64,000 bases of DNA. It comes from Ruegeria atlantica. GTDB taxonomy: Bacteria > Pseudomonadota > Alphaproteobacteria > Rhodobacterales > Rhodobacteraceae. The notes below the pieces were generated by a model. The model worked only from the letters and a program-made list of their open reading frames with translations. It was not told where the DNA came from and did no database searches. The position numbers were made by a program, and so were the translations under genes. Shown one piece after another: positions 9,045-17,635 of the stretch; position 1 is the first letter of the stretch; each line of letters starts with the position of its first letter. The stretch lies in the NCBI GenBank assembly GCA_013032095.1, contig WQBJ01000017.1, positions 41,444 to 105,443 of the forward strand, read 5' to 3'.

Positions 9045-10209
9045 CCATGTTCTGGCGCTGAACGCCGGGTCTTCTTCGTTGAAATTCGGGCTGTACGAAC
9101 TGGTCGAGAACAATCGCCCCAGCATGCGCTGGCATGGCCAGATCGAACGTCTGGGGGACGCACCCCGTCTGCTTGCGGAGTCCGCCGGGGGGCGTTCGGT
9201 CGACCAACCCCTGACCAACACCCATGGCCATGATGAAGCGATCCATGCCTTTTTAGATATGGCGCGCGAGTATTTGCCGGATATCAGCATCCGTGCCATC
9301 GGTCACCGGGTTGTGCATGGTGGGACGATCTATTCGGAACCAGTGCAGATCGACAACACGGTTCTGGATACACTGGCAGGGTTCATCCCTTTTGCGCCGC
9401 TACACCAACCGTATAGTCTTGCCGGGATACGGGCGGCCAGTGACGCTTTTCCGGATACGGTTCAGGTGGCTTGTTTTGACACTGCGTTTCACCGAACCCA
9501 CCCTTGGGTCAACGATACCTTCGCTCTGCCGCAGGACTACTACGACAAGGGCGTGCGCCGTTACGGTTTCCACGGTCTGAGCTACAATTACATCACGCAG
9601 AAACTCAAGGAAATCGCCCCGAGCCTCTACGATGGTCGCGTAGTCATCGCTCACCTGGGGAATGGTGCCTCCATGTGCGCGGTGTCGGGCGGTAGGGCCG
9701 TTGCCTCGACAATGGGGTTTTCGGCGCTGGATGGCTTGCCAATGGGCACACGAAGCGGTCAGCTGGATCCGGGCGTTGTCCTATACATGATGCAGCAAGA
9801 GGGCATGAGCGCAGACGAGATCGCAGACATGCTCTATCGCAAATCCGGTCTGCTGGGTCTGTCTGGCATGTCATCCGACATGCGCACTCTTTTGGCTGCT
9901 GACACCCCCGAGGCGCGCAGGGCGATCGATTACTATGTTTTTCGTATTCGCCGAGAGCTTGGGGCCATGTCCGCCGCGCTGGAAGGGTTGGATGCACTGG
10001 TGTTCACTGGCGGGATCGGTGAAAACGCGGTCCAGATCCGCCAGCGGGTCTGCGAAGGGATGCGCTGGATCGGGATCGAGATGGACCCCAACCGAAATGC
10101 GGACAACGGTACAGTTCTTTCGACAGATTTCAGTCGAGTGCGCATCTTGGCAGTCCCGACGAACGAAGAAATGGTGATTGCCCGTGCGGCGGCGCGGTTG
10201 GTGCAATAA
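9037..10209 (+). CDS. ackA: Acetate/propionate-family kinase
   Basis: 390-residue acetate kinase family protein converting acyl phosphate plus ADP to acid plus ATP. It starts with the family motif LALNAGSSSLKFGLYE and has the later nucleotide-binding and substrate motifs GHRVVHGG, RYGFHGLSY, HLGNGAS and FTGGIGENA. ATG 9037 is chosen over an in-frame upstream start because an AAAGG box lies 8 bases before it and the family normally begins at this point. It overlaps the phosphotransacetylase fusion by 8 bases and is the last gene of the operon. Acetate, propionate and butyrate kinases cannot be separated by eye. Confidence 0.93.
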   Translation: MADHVLALNAGSSSLKFGLYELVENNRPSMRWHGQIERLGDAPRLLAESAGGRSVDQPLTNTHGHDEAIHAFLDMAREYLPDISIRAIGHRVVHGGTIYSEPVQIDNTVLDTLAGFIPFAPLHQPYSLAGIRAASDAFPDTVQVACFDTAFHRTHPWVNDTFALPQDYYDKGVRRYGFHGLSYNYITQKLKEIAPSLYDGRVVIAHLGNGASMCAVSGGRAVASTMGFSALDGLPMGTRSGQLDPGVVLYMMQQEGMSADEIADMLYRKSGLLGLSGMSSDMRTLLAADTPEARRAIDYYVFRIRRELGAMSAALEGLDALVFTGGIGENAVQIRQRVCEGMRWIGIEMDPNRNADNGTVLSTDFSRVRILAVPTNEEMVIARAAARLVQ

Positions 10210-10212
10210 ATA

Positions 10213-10686
10213 TTATTGTTCGGGCCTGTTTTTCCGGCGCTTGGCATATTTGATCAGCACACCCAGAATGGCGCTGATGATATCTGGAGACAGCGCACCC
10301 AGCGGGTCGCGCCGGATGCCGGTTACAGTATTTCGGGCTTCGGTCAGGGTGTCTTTGACCTCAGTTTCGATATCCTGCAGCGCCATATCTCGCAACTCAA
10401 CCGCCGCCGTCGTGTCGACCTGTGCGTTCTGCGTGTTGGCCAGCAGCGCCAAGATCACGGCCAGCAGCAGATTGGCGCCGGCCATGATCAAGGCGGCCAG
10501 CGGTTTGGACAGAGACGCAGACAACCAGAAGAATCCGGCCACATTCAGCATGATGACGGCCAGTCCAACCGCCAGCCCCGCGGCCGCGTAGAACCCGGTG
10601 CGCCGGGCGGCAACGGCGACATGCCGTTGCGCGATCAATCTTTCGGCGCGAAGAACAATCGAAATGTTGCGAGAAATTCGGCTCAT
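10213..10686 (-). CDS. Phage-holin-family (holin superfamily III-like) membrane protein
   Basis: 157-residue inner-membrane protein. Two hydrophobic helices are visible (about residues 32-52 and 63-84) after a basic, helical N-terminus; a helical cytoplasmic tail with acidic and basic patches follows. This pattern fits the putative Actinobacterial Holin-X / phage_holin_3_6 group, which are chromosomal genes of unknown role, not lysis genes. ATG 10686 has an AGGAG box 8 bases upstream; an upstream in-frame ATG has none. It lies 10 bases after the YqjD-like gene, forming a two-gene unit, and is convergent with ackA. Confidence 0.7.
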   Translation of the reverse strand: MSRISRNISIVLRAERLIAQRHVAVAARRTGFYAAAGLAVGLAVIMLNVAGFFWLSASLSKPLAALIMAGANLLLAVILALLANTQNAQVDTTAAVELRDMALQDIETEVKDTLTEARNTVTGIRRDPLGALSPDIISAILGVLIKYAKRRKNRPEQ

Positions 10687-10696
10687 GATCAGGCTC

Positions 10697-10954
10697 CTAC
10701 CGAGACCGGCCCAGCAGGTAGCCAAGCGTGAAAATACCAAGTGCAAACAGGATCGGCCTTTTGTGCGGCAGGTCCTCTAATTCGGTTAAAGCTTCTTCCA
10801 ACTGACCGGTCCAGCCGTCGATATTCTCAGCGATCCTGTCGGCCACTGTGTCATGCTGCTCCGACGCAGAAGCCTTTTCATTCGCTTCAGTTTGTTCAGC
10901 CAATTGTCGACGCAAATTGGCGACCTCGGCTTCAAGCTCGGCTTTCGTGACCAT
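10697..10954 (-). CDS. YqjD/ElaB-like (DUF883-type) membrane-anchored helical protein
   Basis: 85-residue protein. The first 60 residues are charged and predicted helical or coiled coil (starting MVTKAELEAEVANLRRQ). The C-terminus is a single membrane segment ending in GYLLGRSR. This architecture matches the YqjD/ElaB proteins, inner-membrane proteins that in E. coli bind ribosomes in stationary phase. The assignment rests on architecture only. ATG 10954 has an AGAGGA box. It precedes the holin-family gene, a pairing also seen with YqjD-YqjE in enterobacteria. Confidence 0.6.
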   Translation of the reverse strand: MVTKAELEAEVANLRRQLAEQTEANEKASASEQHDTVADRIAENIDGWTGQLEEALTELEDLPHKRPILFALGIFTLGYLLGRSR

Positions 10955-11032
10955 TGGATCGGTCCTCTTGCAGTTGGTGCGCGGGTTGAGGTCAGTAACC
11001 TCGACCCCGGCTTCGAGGACCATGTTAATTCG

Positions 11033-11052
11033 CTTTTCCGGTTTTGGAAAAG
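11033..11052 (-). terminator. Hairpin after the lyxose isomerase gene
   Basis: CTTTTCC-GGTTTT-GGAAAAG is a 7-bp stem with a 6-base loop, 12 bases after the isomerase stop on the minus strand. There is no clear T-run after it, so termination is uncertain. Confidence 0.35.
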
Positions 11053-11064
11053 GGACTTATCAAT

Positions 11065-11736
11065 TTAGGCGTAGTAATCTGCGACCAGTAGGAAATCCGG
11101 TTCGGCGTCCTCCTCGATCGTGGCAAACCGCGGGATCGGGTCTTCGAACACGTTATCGGTGCGGTCGTCATTGACGGTCGAAACCTCGCCAATCAGACAA
11201 TCACCCTTTTCTGCCCAGAACGCATGCCAGATGGCGGGCATCAGAGTGACGCTTTCCCCCGGTTTCAAGCGCAGCAACTCACCGGGTTTGATCGTCACCG
11301 GACAGCCGTCGCTGGGCACGACAACGGGGTTGTCACGGTCGATGCCGCCTTTGGCGTCCGAGGCATAGATCTCCATCACCAGATCGCCGCCGCCCCGGTT
11401 GATGATGTCCTCGGCCTTGACGATATGACGGTGCATTGGCGACAGCTGCTTGTCGCGCGAGACCAGTAGTTTTTCGGCATATAGCATCCCACGACCACTG
11501 TTCAGATCCCCGACATCGCCGTTGCGCAGAGTGAAAAGGAACAGGCCCAGCTCGTCGAACCGCCCCTGTCCGTAGTCGGTGATGTCCCAACCAAGCCCGC
11601 GCTCGCGAATGCCCGCTGCCTGATCACTGCGCATCTGGTCGGGCGACCAGTTGGCAAAAGGCGGCAGGACGGCGCCGAAAGAACGGATGAAGGCTTCCGC
11701 CTCGGTTTTGATGGCGTTGATATCAGAACGTTTCAA
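11065..11736 (-). CDS. D-lyxose/D-mannose ketol-isomerase (cupin)
   Basis: 223-residue member of the D-lyxose isomerase family (EC 5.3.1.15). These cupin-fold, metal-dependent enzymes interconvert D-lyxose with D-xylulose and usually D-mannose with D-fructose. The metal-binding cupin motif MHRHIVKAEDIINRGGG and the later WHAFW segment are present. It is the third gene of a minus-strand operon after glucokinase-fusion and fructokinase genes, with 15 bases to the latter. Mannose-to-fructose conversion would feed the fructokinase directly, so mannose is the likely physiological substrate. That choice is inference. Confidence 0.82.
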   Translation of the reverse strand: MKRSDINAIKTEAEAFIRSFGAVLPPFANWSPDQMRSDQAAGIRERGLGWDITDYGQGRFDELGLFLFTLRNGDVGDLNSGRGMLYAEKLLVSRDKQLSPMHRHIVKAEDIINRGGGDLVMEIYASDAKGGIDRDNPVVVPSDGCPVTIKPGELLRLKPGESVTLMPAIWHAFWAEKGDCLIGEVSTVNDDRTDNVFEDPIPRFATIEEDAEPDFLLVADYYA

Positions 11737-11751
11737 AGTGCCCCCTGTGGG

Positions 11752-12678
11752 TCAAAGCTCGTGCGCCCAGGGTGGATTGGCCCCGGCGCGGGATACTGTA
11801 ATGGCGGCGACTCGGGCACCATTGGTGAGGGCCGCGCGCAGGCTTTCGGTGCTCAGGTCGCGCAGGCCGGATTTAGTCAGGTGACCGGCACGCTCGAGTT
11901 CCGCCAGAACACCGGCATTGAATGTGTCACCTGCGCCAACGGTGTCCACGACCTCGACCCGCTGAACGGGAACTGAGGTTTCTGAACCATCCATTAGATA
12001 GCCTGACGCACCGTCCCCGCCGCGGGTTACGATGACTACGGCAGGTCCGGTTTGCAGCAGCAGAGGTACTTTCTCGGCGATGGTTTCCGGGCCTGGGACG
12101 ATCCAGTCCAGATCCTCATCCGAGACCTTCACGATGTCGGCCTGTGCAATCATGCGGTTAAGGCGCGTGCGATAGCGGGTTTGATCCTTGATGAAATCCG
12201 GTCGGATATTCGGGTCGATCATCACGGCGCGGTCCGCCCGGTGCCGATCCAGCAACGCGGCATAGGCATCCGCACAGGGCTCACAAGCCAAGCTGATCCC
12301 GCCGAAATACAGCGCCGTCACGGCGGGCAACTGCCCCGGCATATCCTCGGGCATCAGCATCCTGCCCGCCGAGTTTTCGTCCATAAAACTGTAGGTGGCG
12401 TGCCCGTCCTTCAACTGTACAAACGCCAATGTCGTAGGGCGGTCCGAGCGGATAATATGGCTGGTATCCACGTGACTGGTCTGCAGGGCGTCTTCAAGTT
12501 GCTCACCAAACATGTCCGAGGACAAACCCGCCAGCAGTCCGACCGGAGCCCCCAGTCGTCCAAGCGCAATGGCCGTGTTGAAGATGGCTCCGCCGGAATG
12601 GGGAACAAAGCCTTCACCGCCCGAAACCGTCGGGGCGGCGATCATGTCGATCAGGGCTTCACCGCAGCACAGGATCAT
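11752..12678 (-). CDS. PfkB-family carbohydrate kinase, probable fructokinase
   Basis: 308-residue ribokinase/PfkB kinase. The N-terminus has the substrate-binding start CCGEALIDMI and SGGAIFNTAIALGRLG; the C-terminus has the catalytic anion-hole motif DTVGAGDTFNAG, with the catalytic Asp. These features are typical of fructokinases (EC 2.7.1.4). It lies between the glucokinase fusion (39 bases upstream) and the lyxose/mannose isomerase. The three genes would phosphorylate glucose and fructose and isomerise mannose. Confidence 0.85.
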   Translation of the reverse strand: MILCCGEALIDMIAAPTVSGGEGFVPHSGGAIFNTAIALGRLGAPVGLLAGLSSDMFGEQLEDALQTSHVDTSHIIRSDRPTTLAFVQLKDGHATYSFMDENSAGRMLMPEDMPGQLPAVTALYFGGISLACEPCADAYAALLDRHRADRAVMIDPNIRPDFIKDQTRYRTRLNRMIAQADIVKVSDEDLDWIVPGPETIAEKVPLLLQTGPAVVIVTRGGDGASGYLMDGSETSVPVQRVEVVDTVGAGDTFNAGVLAELERAGHLTKSGLRDLSTESLRAALTNGARVAAITVSRAGANPPWAHEL

Positions 12679-12717
12679 GCCGTGGTCCTTTCTTTTTCAA
12701 GGGATGAGGCGGTCAGT

Positions 12718-14802
12718 TTACCGCGTGAGCGCACCTTTACAGAAATTGTTAGCGCCAACAATGCCAAATTCGTCCTGTTCCGAAACATAAAGATTCATCG
12801 ACCGGCGCAAATCGCTGAACCGACCACCGGCATTAAAGGCATCACGGAATGCATCTTTGAACAGCCAGCGGTTTTTTTCAGCCACGCCGCCCACAAGAAA
12901 AACGCCGCCCATCGGCATGAGCACTACGGCGAGATCTCCCATCACGGCCCCTAAATGGGTGGTGAACATATGAGCGGTTTTTTCGGCAATCGGGTCGGTC
13001 TGTGCTCGGGCGTCTTCTAGGATTTCCCTAGCACTACGCACAGGTGTGTCAGCTTGGCCAGCGGCCATCCCGGCGGCGCGGTACAGGATCGGTAAGCCAG
13101 TGCCGCTGAGGAACATTTCAGCCTCAAGAACCAAGGTATCGTCAAAGAAGCATTCCGGCGCGATATGGCGAGCAGCCTTGAAAATCTCGACCTCGTCAAT
13201 GTGGCGTGGTGAAAGACCGATATGGCCCCCTTCACCGGATGCAGTGTGATAGCGGCCGTCGGAGTACAGTAAAGCGCCAACACCCAGACCGGTGCCGGGA
13301 CCCACTACCAGCCGTGTTCCCAATGGCGGAGTCGCTGCACCTTGCAATACCTCGACATCATCGCCGGTGATCTCTGCCACTGACCATGCCGCAGCAGTGA
13401 AGTCGTTGATTACAAAGGTGTGCTGTGCACCTGTGGCATCGCCGATATCGGATTCCGAGAGGTCGAGTTGGGCATTGGTCAGACGGATCGTTCCGTTGTT
13501 TACAGGTCCGGCCCCGGCCGCTACGACCGCACGCGGGTTGGTGCCGATTTCGTCACGCAAGGAATGGAACGCCTCAAGTAGTTCAGGCAAACTGCTGGTC
13601 GGGTATTTGCGCAACTCGGTCAACTTGCCTTCGGAGATCACGCCCAGCCGAGTGTTGGTGCCGCCAATATCCGCAACCAGATTCCAGTGTTTTCGCATTG
13701 CCCCGGAAGGTTGCGCCAAAGGTAATGATGCGGATCCGTCCGACAGAGCTGTTTTCAGACCGTTTAAAGAGGCATTTTGTTCAATCCGTGGAGTTTCGAA
13801 ATCCAAATTGACCAGGCTAAACCGTTTCTTTTTGACACGGGCCTCTTCAGCATCTTCGAAAAGGTGCCCGATGAAAAACCCTTTGATCGGCGCGCCTTGT
13901 TCCAAAGCGTCTATTGCCGCCGTTAAGTGGCAAGTGAGACGTTCAATCCGGTTTTGATCTGGATCGATGACGTTGTTGGCAGTGATATAGATCGGTAGGT
14001 CGCGAGTGTATTCATGCTTGGTACGAGTTATGAAATGGGTAAGTGCTGAGGGTCTGATCTGTGCGTGGGTGACACAGTTCAGGCTGCACCAGTCGACCGG
14101 TTCTCCGATAGTGGCGAAGTCTTTCTGCCAGTTGGTTGGAAGGTGAGGTTCCAAATCCTCAAGGTTATTATGAGGGTAGGCTTTGTTGAATAGGCCGCTC
14201 AGAAAGAACCGCGTCAGTAAATTGTCGTGAGGGCCAGTTGCCCGATGGGTCTCGGAAGTGCTTTCGGCAATAACAACCCAATCCTGATTGATCGCCACGC
14301 CCAGGTTGGACATTCCAAGGCCACGCATCGCGTCGATCGCCCGACCATGTGCAAGCAACACGTGGTGGATCGCACGGGCGGTAGTACGGTGGCTGTCACA
14401 GTCGCTAAGAGAGTTGATTTGTGAGGGCAGACTGATCGGTGCGACTTTAAATACCCGATCGCCGATGCGGCTCATGACAACCTCGGTGTAGTCGACGAAC
14501 CAACCAGCGATATCGCGATTACGCCACCCGCCCAAGTCATCCAGCGCGGGGGGCAGTTCGCCGATAGATAGCGTCGCGCAGGGGCGGATACTGCGTTCTA
14601 GCAACGCGTCGGCCAACAGGTCGTAGGCGTCCAAACCCGCCTGATTTACCTCGCCTCGCCCGTCAGGCAGAACCTGTGCCCAACTGACCGGAAACTGAAA
14701 ACAATCAAACCCGGCTTCGCGTACAAGGTCGAAGTTCTGCTCAGACGAGGCTGTGACGCCAAAAAGGAAATCCTTGGGGAAATCGTCGCGGGTGTAGTGC
14801 AT
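12718..14802 (-). CDS. Fusion: inactive GH1-type domain plus glucokinase
   Basis: 694-residue fusion. Residues 1-330 follow the GH1 beta-glucosidase fold (FPKDFLFGV at 8-16, GGW at 91-93, GDRV at 114-117, PIYIT at 270-274). The catalytic residues are gone, however. The acid/base NEP motif is replaced by SLP (124-126), and the nucleophile motif TENG is replaced by TANN, with A275 where Glu is expected. Residues 369-694 are a bacterial glucokinase with LVADIGGTNTRLG, the catalytic NDFTA, VVGPGTGLGVG and SGEGGHIGLSPRH. The internal ATG at the junction (13698) has no strong ribosome-binding site, so a single polypeptide is more likely. First gene of the sugar-kinase operon. Confidence 0.85.
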   Translation of the reverse strand: MHYTRDDFPKDFLFGVTASSEQNFDLVREAGFDCFQFPVSWAQVLPDGRGEVNQAGLDAYDLLADALLERSIRPCATLSIGELPPALDDLGGWRNRDIAGWFVDYTEVVMSRIGDRVFKVAPISLPSQINSLSDCDSHRTTARAIHHVLLAHGRAIDAMRGLGMSNLGVAINQDWVVIAESTSETHRATGPHDNLLTRFFLSGLFNKAYPHNNLEDLEPHLPTNWQKDFATIGEPVDWCSLNCVTHAQIRPSALTHFITRTKHEYTRDLPIYITANNVIDPDQNRIERLTCHLTAAIDALEQGAPIKGFFIGHLFEDAEEARVKKKRFSLVNLDFETPRIEQNASLNGLKTALSDGSASLPLAQPSGAMRKHWNLVADIGGTNTRLGVISEGKLTELRKYPTSSLPELLEAFHSLRDEIGTNPRAVVAAGAGPVNNGTIRLTNAQLDLSESDIGDATGAQHTFVINDFTAAAWSVAEITGDDVEVLQGAATPPLGTRLVVGPGTGLGVGALLYSDGRYHTASGEGGHIGLSPRHIDEVEIFKAARHIAPECFFDDTLVLEAEMFLSGTGLPILYRAAGMAAGQADTPVRSAREILEDARAQTDPIAEKTAHMFTTHLGAVMGDLAVVLMPMGGVFLVGGVAEKNRWLFKDAFRDAFNAGGRFSDLRRSMNLYVSEQDEFGIVGANNFCKGALTR

Positions 14803-14861
14803 GGTCAGAACCTGTTTGGGCCAGTTGCGCCGCCAACTATCAGTTCGGTCTGCCGTATTCT

Positions 14862-14874
14862 AGCCGTTAGCGGT
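14862..14874. promoter_or_regulatory. Possible LacI-family operator upstream of the GH1-glucokinase fusion
   Basis: On the minus strand ACCGCTAACGGCT is an imperfect palindrome close to the ACCG-N-TA-N-CGGT type of LacI-family site. It ends 60 bases upstream of the fusion gene start. Imperfect and short, so only a candidate. Confidence 0.3.
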
Positions 14875-14970
14875 ATCATTTGTAAAATGGGGTGCTTTTG
14901 AGCATGTTTTAGGTGTTTTTAGCCTAAAAGAAACGATGCTTGACAGAAGGGGTGTTGCTGCTTCACCCTT

Positions 14971-14986
14971 ATTGAAACGTTTCAAT
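14971..14986. promoter_or_regulatory. Perfect 16-bp palindromic LacI-family operator
   Basis: ATTGAAACGTTTCAAT is a perfect palindrome with the central CG typical of LacI/GalR operators. It lies 18 bases before the start codon of the isomerase-like gene, whose operon encodes a LacI-family protein (15757-16803). A TTGACA at 14940-14945 could be the -35 element. The site is also about 170 bases from the divergent glucokinase-fusion gene and could serve both directions. An inverted repeat TTTTAGG...CCTAAAA (14907-14929) lies just upstream. Confidence 0.65.
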
Positions 14987-15004
14987 AAGGATTGCCCTCG
15001 GGAT

Positions 15005-15757
15005 ATGCGGATCGCGGCGCAGCTTTATACCGTAAGACAACTGGGCGATTTGGTCGCGCAGATGGACCTGATCAGCGCTTGCGGTTTTACGGATATCGAG
15101 ACGATTGGCTTTCATGACTTGCTCCCGCAGGACATGGCGCGGCTGGTGGCGCAGTCTGGCCTGTCTGTTCGATCAGCGCATTTTGACTGGGATGAGTTCG
15201 AGGGACGGTTCGATGACATACTGACCTTGCTTGACCTTATGAATTGCCCGGTGGCCGTTATGCCATGGCTGCCACCCGAGGTTCGGCCAAGCACCACCGA
15301 AGGATGGGAAGCTGTGGCTCACCAACTCGCGCTTTGGGCCCAGCGGCTGGCCCATCATGGTGTTCGTTTGGCCTATCACAATCATGACTTCGATCTCTTG
15401 GGCGAGTCCGGAAAAATGCCGTTGGACCAGATTCTTTCGCATGAGACCCTGTTTTGGCAGCCCGATATCGGCTGGCTGGCCGTTTCGGTAGCCGACCCGG
15501 CCGATCTTTTGCGCAGATATGCTGGGCGCATCCTTTCCGTACACGCAAAAGACGCGGATCCGCGGGCAGGGCAGGGGGATGACCGATGGCGCAACTTGGG
15601 GCAGGGAGTTGTGGATTGGCCCCGGCTGCTGAGCATTCTTGAGAACAGCCCCTGCAGTGATCTGTTTGTCGAACATGACGAAACGCCAAACCACGCGGAG
15701 ACTTTGTTGACTGGGCGCCACTTTCTGTTGAACCAACTGAAGACGGAGGTCGGGTGA
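15005..15757 (+). CDS. Sugar phosphate isomerase/epimerase family TIM-barrel protein
   Basis: 250-residue xylose-isomerase-like TIM barrel (AP_endonuc_2 family). Likely metal ligands appear in expected places: ETIGFHD near residue 36, YHNHDFDLL in the middle, SVHAKDAD and FVEHDE near the end. Family members isomerise or epimerise sugars, or act as sugar-acid dehydratases; the substrate is not evident. ATG 15005 starts the conserved MRIAAQLYTVR block. An upstream in-frame ATG (14936) would place the LacI operator inside the coding region and is rejected. Its stop overlaps the LacI gene start (TGATG). Confidence 0.75.
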   Translation: MRIAAQLYTVRQLGDLVAQMDLISACGFTDIETIGFHDLLPQDMARLVAQSGLSVRSAHFDWDEFEGRFDDILTLLDLMNCPVAVMPWLPPEVRPSTTEGWEAVAHQLALWAQRLAHHGVRLAYHNHDFDLLGESGKMPLDQILSHETLFWQPDIGWLAVSVADPADLLRRYAGRILSVHAKDADPRAGQGDDRWRNLGQGVVDWPRLLSILENSPCSDLFVEHDETPNHAETLLTGRHFLLNQLKTEVG

Positions 15758-16803
15758 TGGCGCGCGCCACGATTAAATCGATCGCGAAAGAGACCGGCTA
15801 TTCCGTCGGTACGGTCTCGAATGCGTTGCGTGGGGTGAAATCGGTCAAAGAAGAAACACGGCAGAAGATTCAGGCCACCGCCGCCCGGTTGGGGTATCGC
15901 GTCAACTTGGATGGGCTGAAACTGCGTACTAACAAATCTTACCGGATAGCGGTGTTGGTCAGCATCTCGACGGATGCGGGCGAAGAATGGGAGGGCGTGG
16001 AATTCACCCGCATATTGGCGGGGATATCCGAGGCCTTGCAGGGCTCGCGGTATGAGATGAGCGTATTCAACGTGGTCGATATTCCGGATGCAATGAAGAC
16101 CTTGACGCGCATTGTTCAGGACGGTCTTGCGGACGGAGTCATATTCTCAGGCACTTTGCATGACGATCCACGTATTGCGTATTTGCAGGAAAACACCTTT
16201 CCTTTCGTGACCATGGGTATGAGTGACACCGAGGTGCCTCATGCATTTGTTGATATCGACAGTCAGGCGGCGGCGTTTGATGCGACCGCACGGCTGCTGC
16301 GGCTGGGCCATCAGCGCATTGCCTTGGTGAACCCCCCGAACGAACTGATTTATGCGACGCAGCGCCAGAGTGGATACGAACAGGCGCTGTCCGACGTCGG
16401 AATGACGCCGGACCCAGCTTTGATTTTCAACGGTCCGACCACGGCGCGCACCGGGCAACGCAGTTTCGAGGCGATGATGCAGGTTAGGGATCGGCCCACG
16501 GCCTGTATCTGTGCGAACGAGGCAATGACGCTGGGTGTGCTGTCCTCGGCCCACAAGGCGGGGGTGCAGATTGGCCGTGACCTGGTTGTCATCTCCACCG
16601 ATGATCTGCAACTCAGCCGTTATTTCGTGCCAGCACCCAGCACATACTATGTGCCGATCGAAGAAAGCAGCCGCCTGCTTGGCGAATTTATGTTGAAAGC
16701 ATTGGACGGGGTCGATCCGTCCAAGATCCAGAAAAAGATCAGGGCCACGCTTATCGAGCGGCAACCTGACACCCCGGTGCTGCAATCGGCACCCCGAAAC
16801 TGA
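15757..16803 (+). CDS. LacI/GalR-family transcriptional regulator
   Basis: 348-residue regulator. The N-terminal helix-turn-helix (IKSIAKETGYSVGTVSNA) and hinge are followed by a periplasmic-binding-protein-like sugar sensor domain. The C-terminal part reads through the typical ACICANEAMTLG segment. ATG 15757 has GGAGG at 15745-15749 and overlaps the previous stop. It probably binds the perfect palindrome at 14971-14986 and so controls its own operon, and perhaps the divergent sugar-kinase operon. The effector sugar cannot be read from the sequence; the neighbours suggest a glucoside or galactoside product. Confidence 0.92.
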   Translation: MARATIKSIAKETGYSVGTVSNALRGVKSVKEETRQKIQATAARLGYRVNLDGLKLRTNKSYRIAVLVSISTDAGEEWEGVEFTRILAGISEALQGSRYEMSVFNVVDIPDAMKTLTRIVQDGLADGVIFSGTLHDDPRIAYLQENTFPFVTMGMSDTEVPHAFVDIDSQAAAFDATARLLRLGHQRIALVNPPNELIYATQRQSGYEQALSDVGMTPDPALIFNGPTTARTGQRSFEAMMQVRDRPTACICANEAMTLGVLSSAHKAGVQIGRDLVVISTDDLQLSRYFVPAPSTYYVPIEESSRLLGEFMLKALDGVDPSKIQKKIRATLIERQPDTPVLQSAPRN

Positions 16804-16825
16804 CCGAACAGAGGAGTATTTGGAA

Positions 16826-17575
16826 ATGTTCAGAAACCTACTTTCCGCAGCGGCCCTGGTTGCAATAGCAACCCCGGTGGCCTTTGCCGCCGATCTGGAG
16901 GGGCGCGTCCTGAAAATCGGAACCGACGCCACGTATCCACCAATGGAAACCGTGGATGAGACAACCGGTCAGATCGTGGGCTTTGACGTGGATGTGATGA
17001 ATGCGATTTGTGAGCAGGTCAATTGCGTCCCGAATTTCGTCAATACTGCCTGGGACGGCATCTTTGCAGCGCTTCAACAGGGCGAGTTTGACCTCGTGAT
17101 CTCGGGCGTGTCGATCACGCCGGAACGAGAAGAGACGATGGACTTCTCGGAACCCTACATCGTGGTCAGCCAGGCCATTCTGCTTCAGGTCGACAATGCG
17201 GACATGACGCTGGATGATTTCAAGGCCGGCGGCCAGGAACTGGCGGCGCAGACCGGCACCACCAATGCGCAGCTGGCTGAGGAGTTGGTCGGGCGCGAAA
17301 ATGTCAGCTTGTATGATAATTTCTCTGCTGCAATTCTGGCGCTGCAGAATGCCGACGTGCAGGGCGTCATCATCGATGGCACCTCAGCCGCGGCCTACGA
17401 ACAGGAATTCGCGGGCGAATTGACCGTAGGTATCACGGGCCTTCAATCCGACCCGTTGGGCATCGTATTCCAGGAAGGCGACGCCACGGTTGACGCCATC
17501 AACGAAGGGCTGGCGGCGATTAAGGCTGACGGCACTTTGGACAAGTTGATCGGTAAGTACTGGGGCACTGAATAA
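16826..17575 (+). CDS. Polar amino-acid-type ABC substrate-binding protein (family 3)
   Basis: 249-residue periplasmic binding protein. It has a signal peptide ending VAFAADLEG, then the family 3 pattern LKIGTDATYPPME, GFDVDVMNAI, WDGIFAALQQGEFDLVISG and MDFSEPY. These proteins bind polar amino acids, opines or related small ligands. ATG 16826 has GAGGAG at 16811-16816; a TTG six bases upstream is not needed. It follows the LacI gene by 22 bases and precedes a permease gene. An amino-acid-type transporter in a sugar operon is unexpected and could carry an amino-sugar or opine-like ligand; that is speculation. Confidence 0.9.
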   Translation: MFRNLLSAAALVAIATPVAFAADLEGRVLKIGTDATYPPMETVDETTGQIVGFDVDVMNAICEQVNCVPNFVNTAWDGIFAALQQGEFDLVISGVSITPEREETMDFSEPYIVVSQAILLQVDNADMTLDDFKAGGQELAAQTGTTNAQLAEELVGRENVSLYDNFSAAILALQNADVQGVIIDGTSAAAYEQEFAGELTVGITGLQSDPLGIVFQEGDATVDAINEGLAAIKADGTLDKLIGKYWGTE

Positions 17576-17590
17576 GCCGGCCCATATCGG

Positions 17591-17612
17591 CCCGGTGTCG
17601 TTTGGTACCGGG
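17591..17612 (+). other. Hairpin between binding-protein and permease genes
   Basis: CCCGGT...ACCGGG forms a 6-bp stem with a 10-base loop, between the binding-protein stop and the permease start. Such hairpins often stabilise the upstream mRNA and lower permease expression. No T-run follows, so it is not a classic terminator. Confidence 0.35.
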
Positions 17613-17635
17613 TCGCCTGAATGCTGTGAGGTCCC

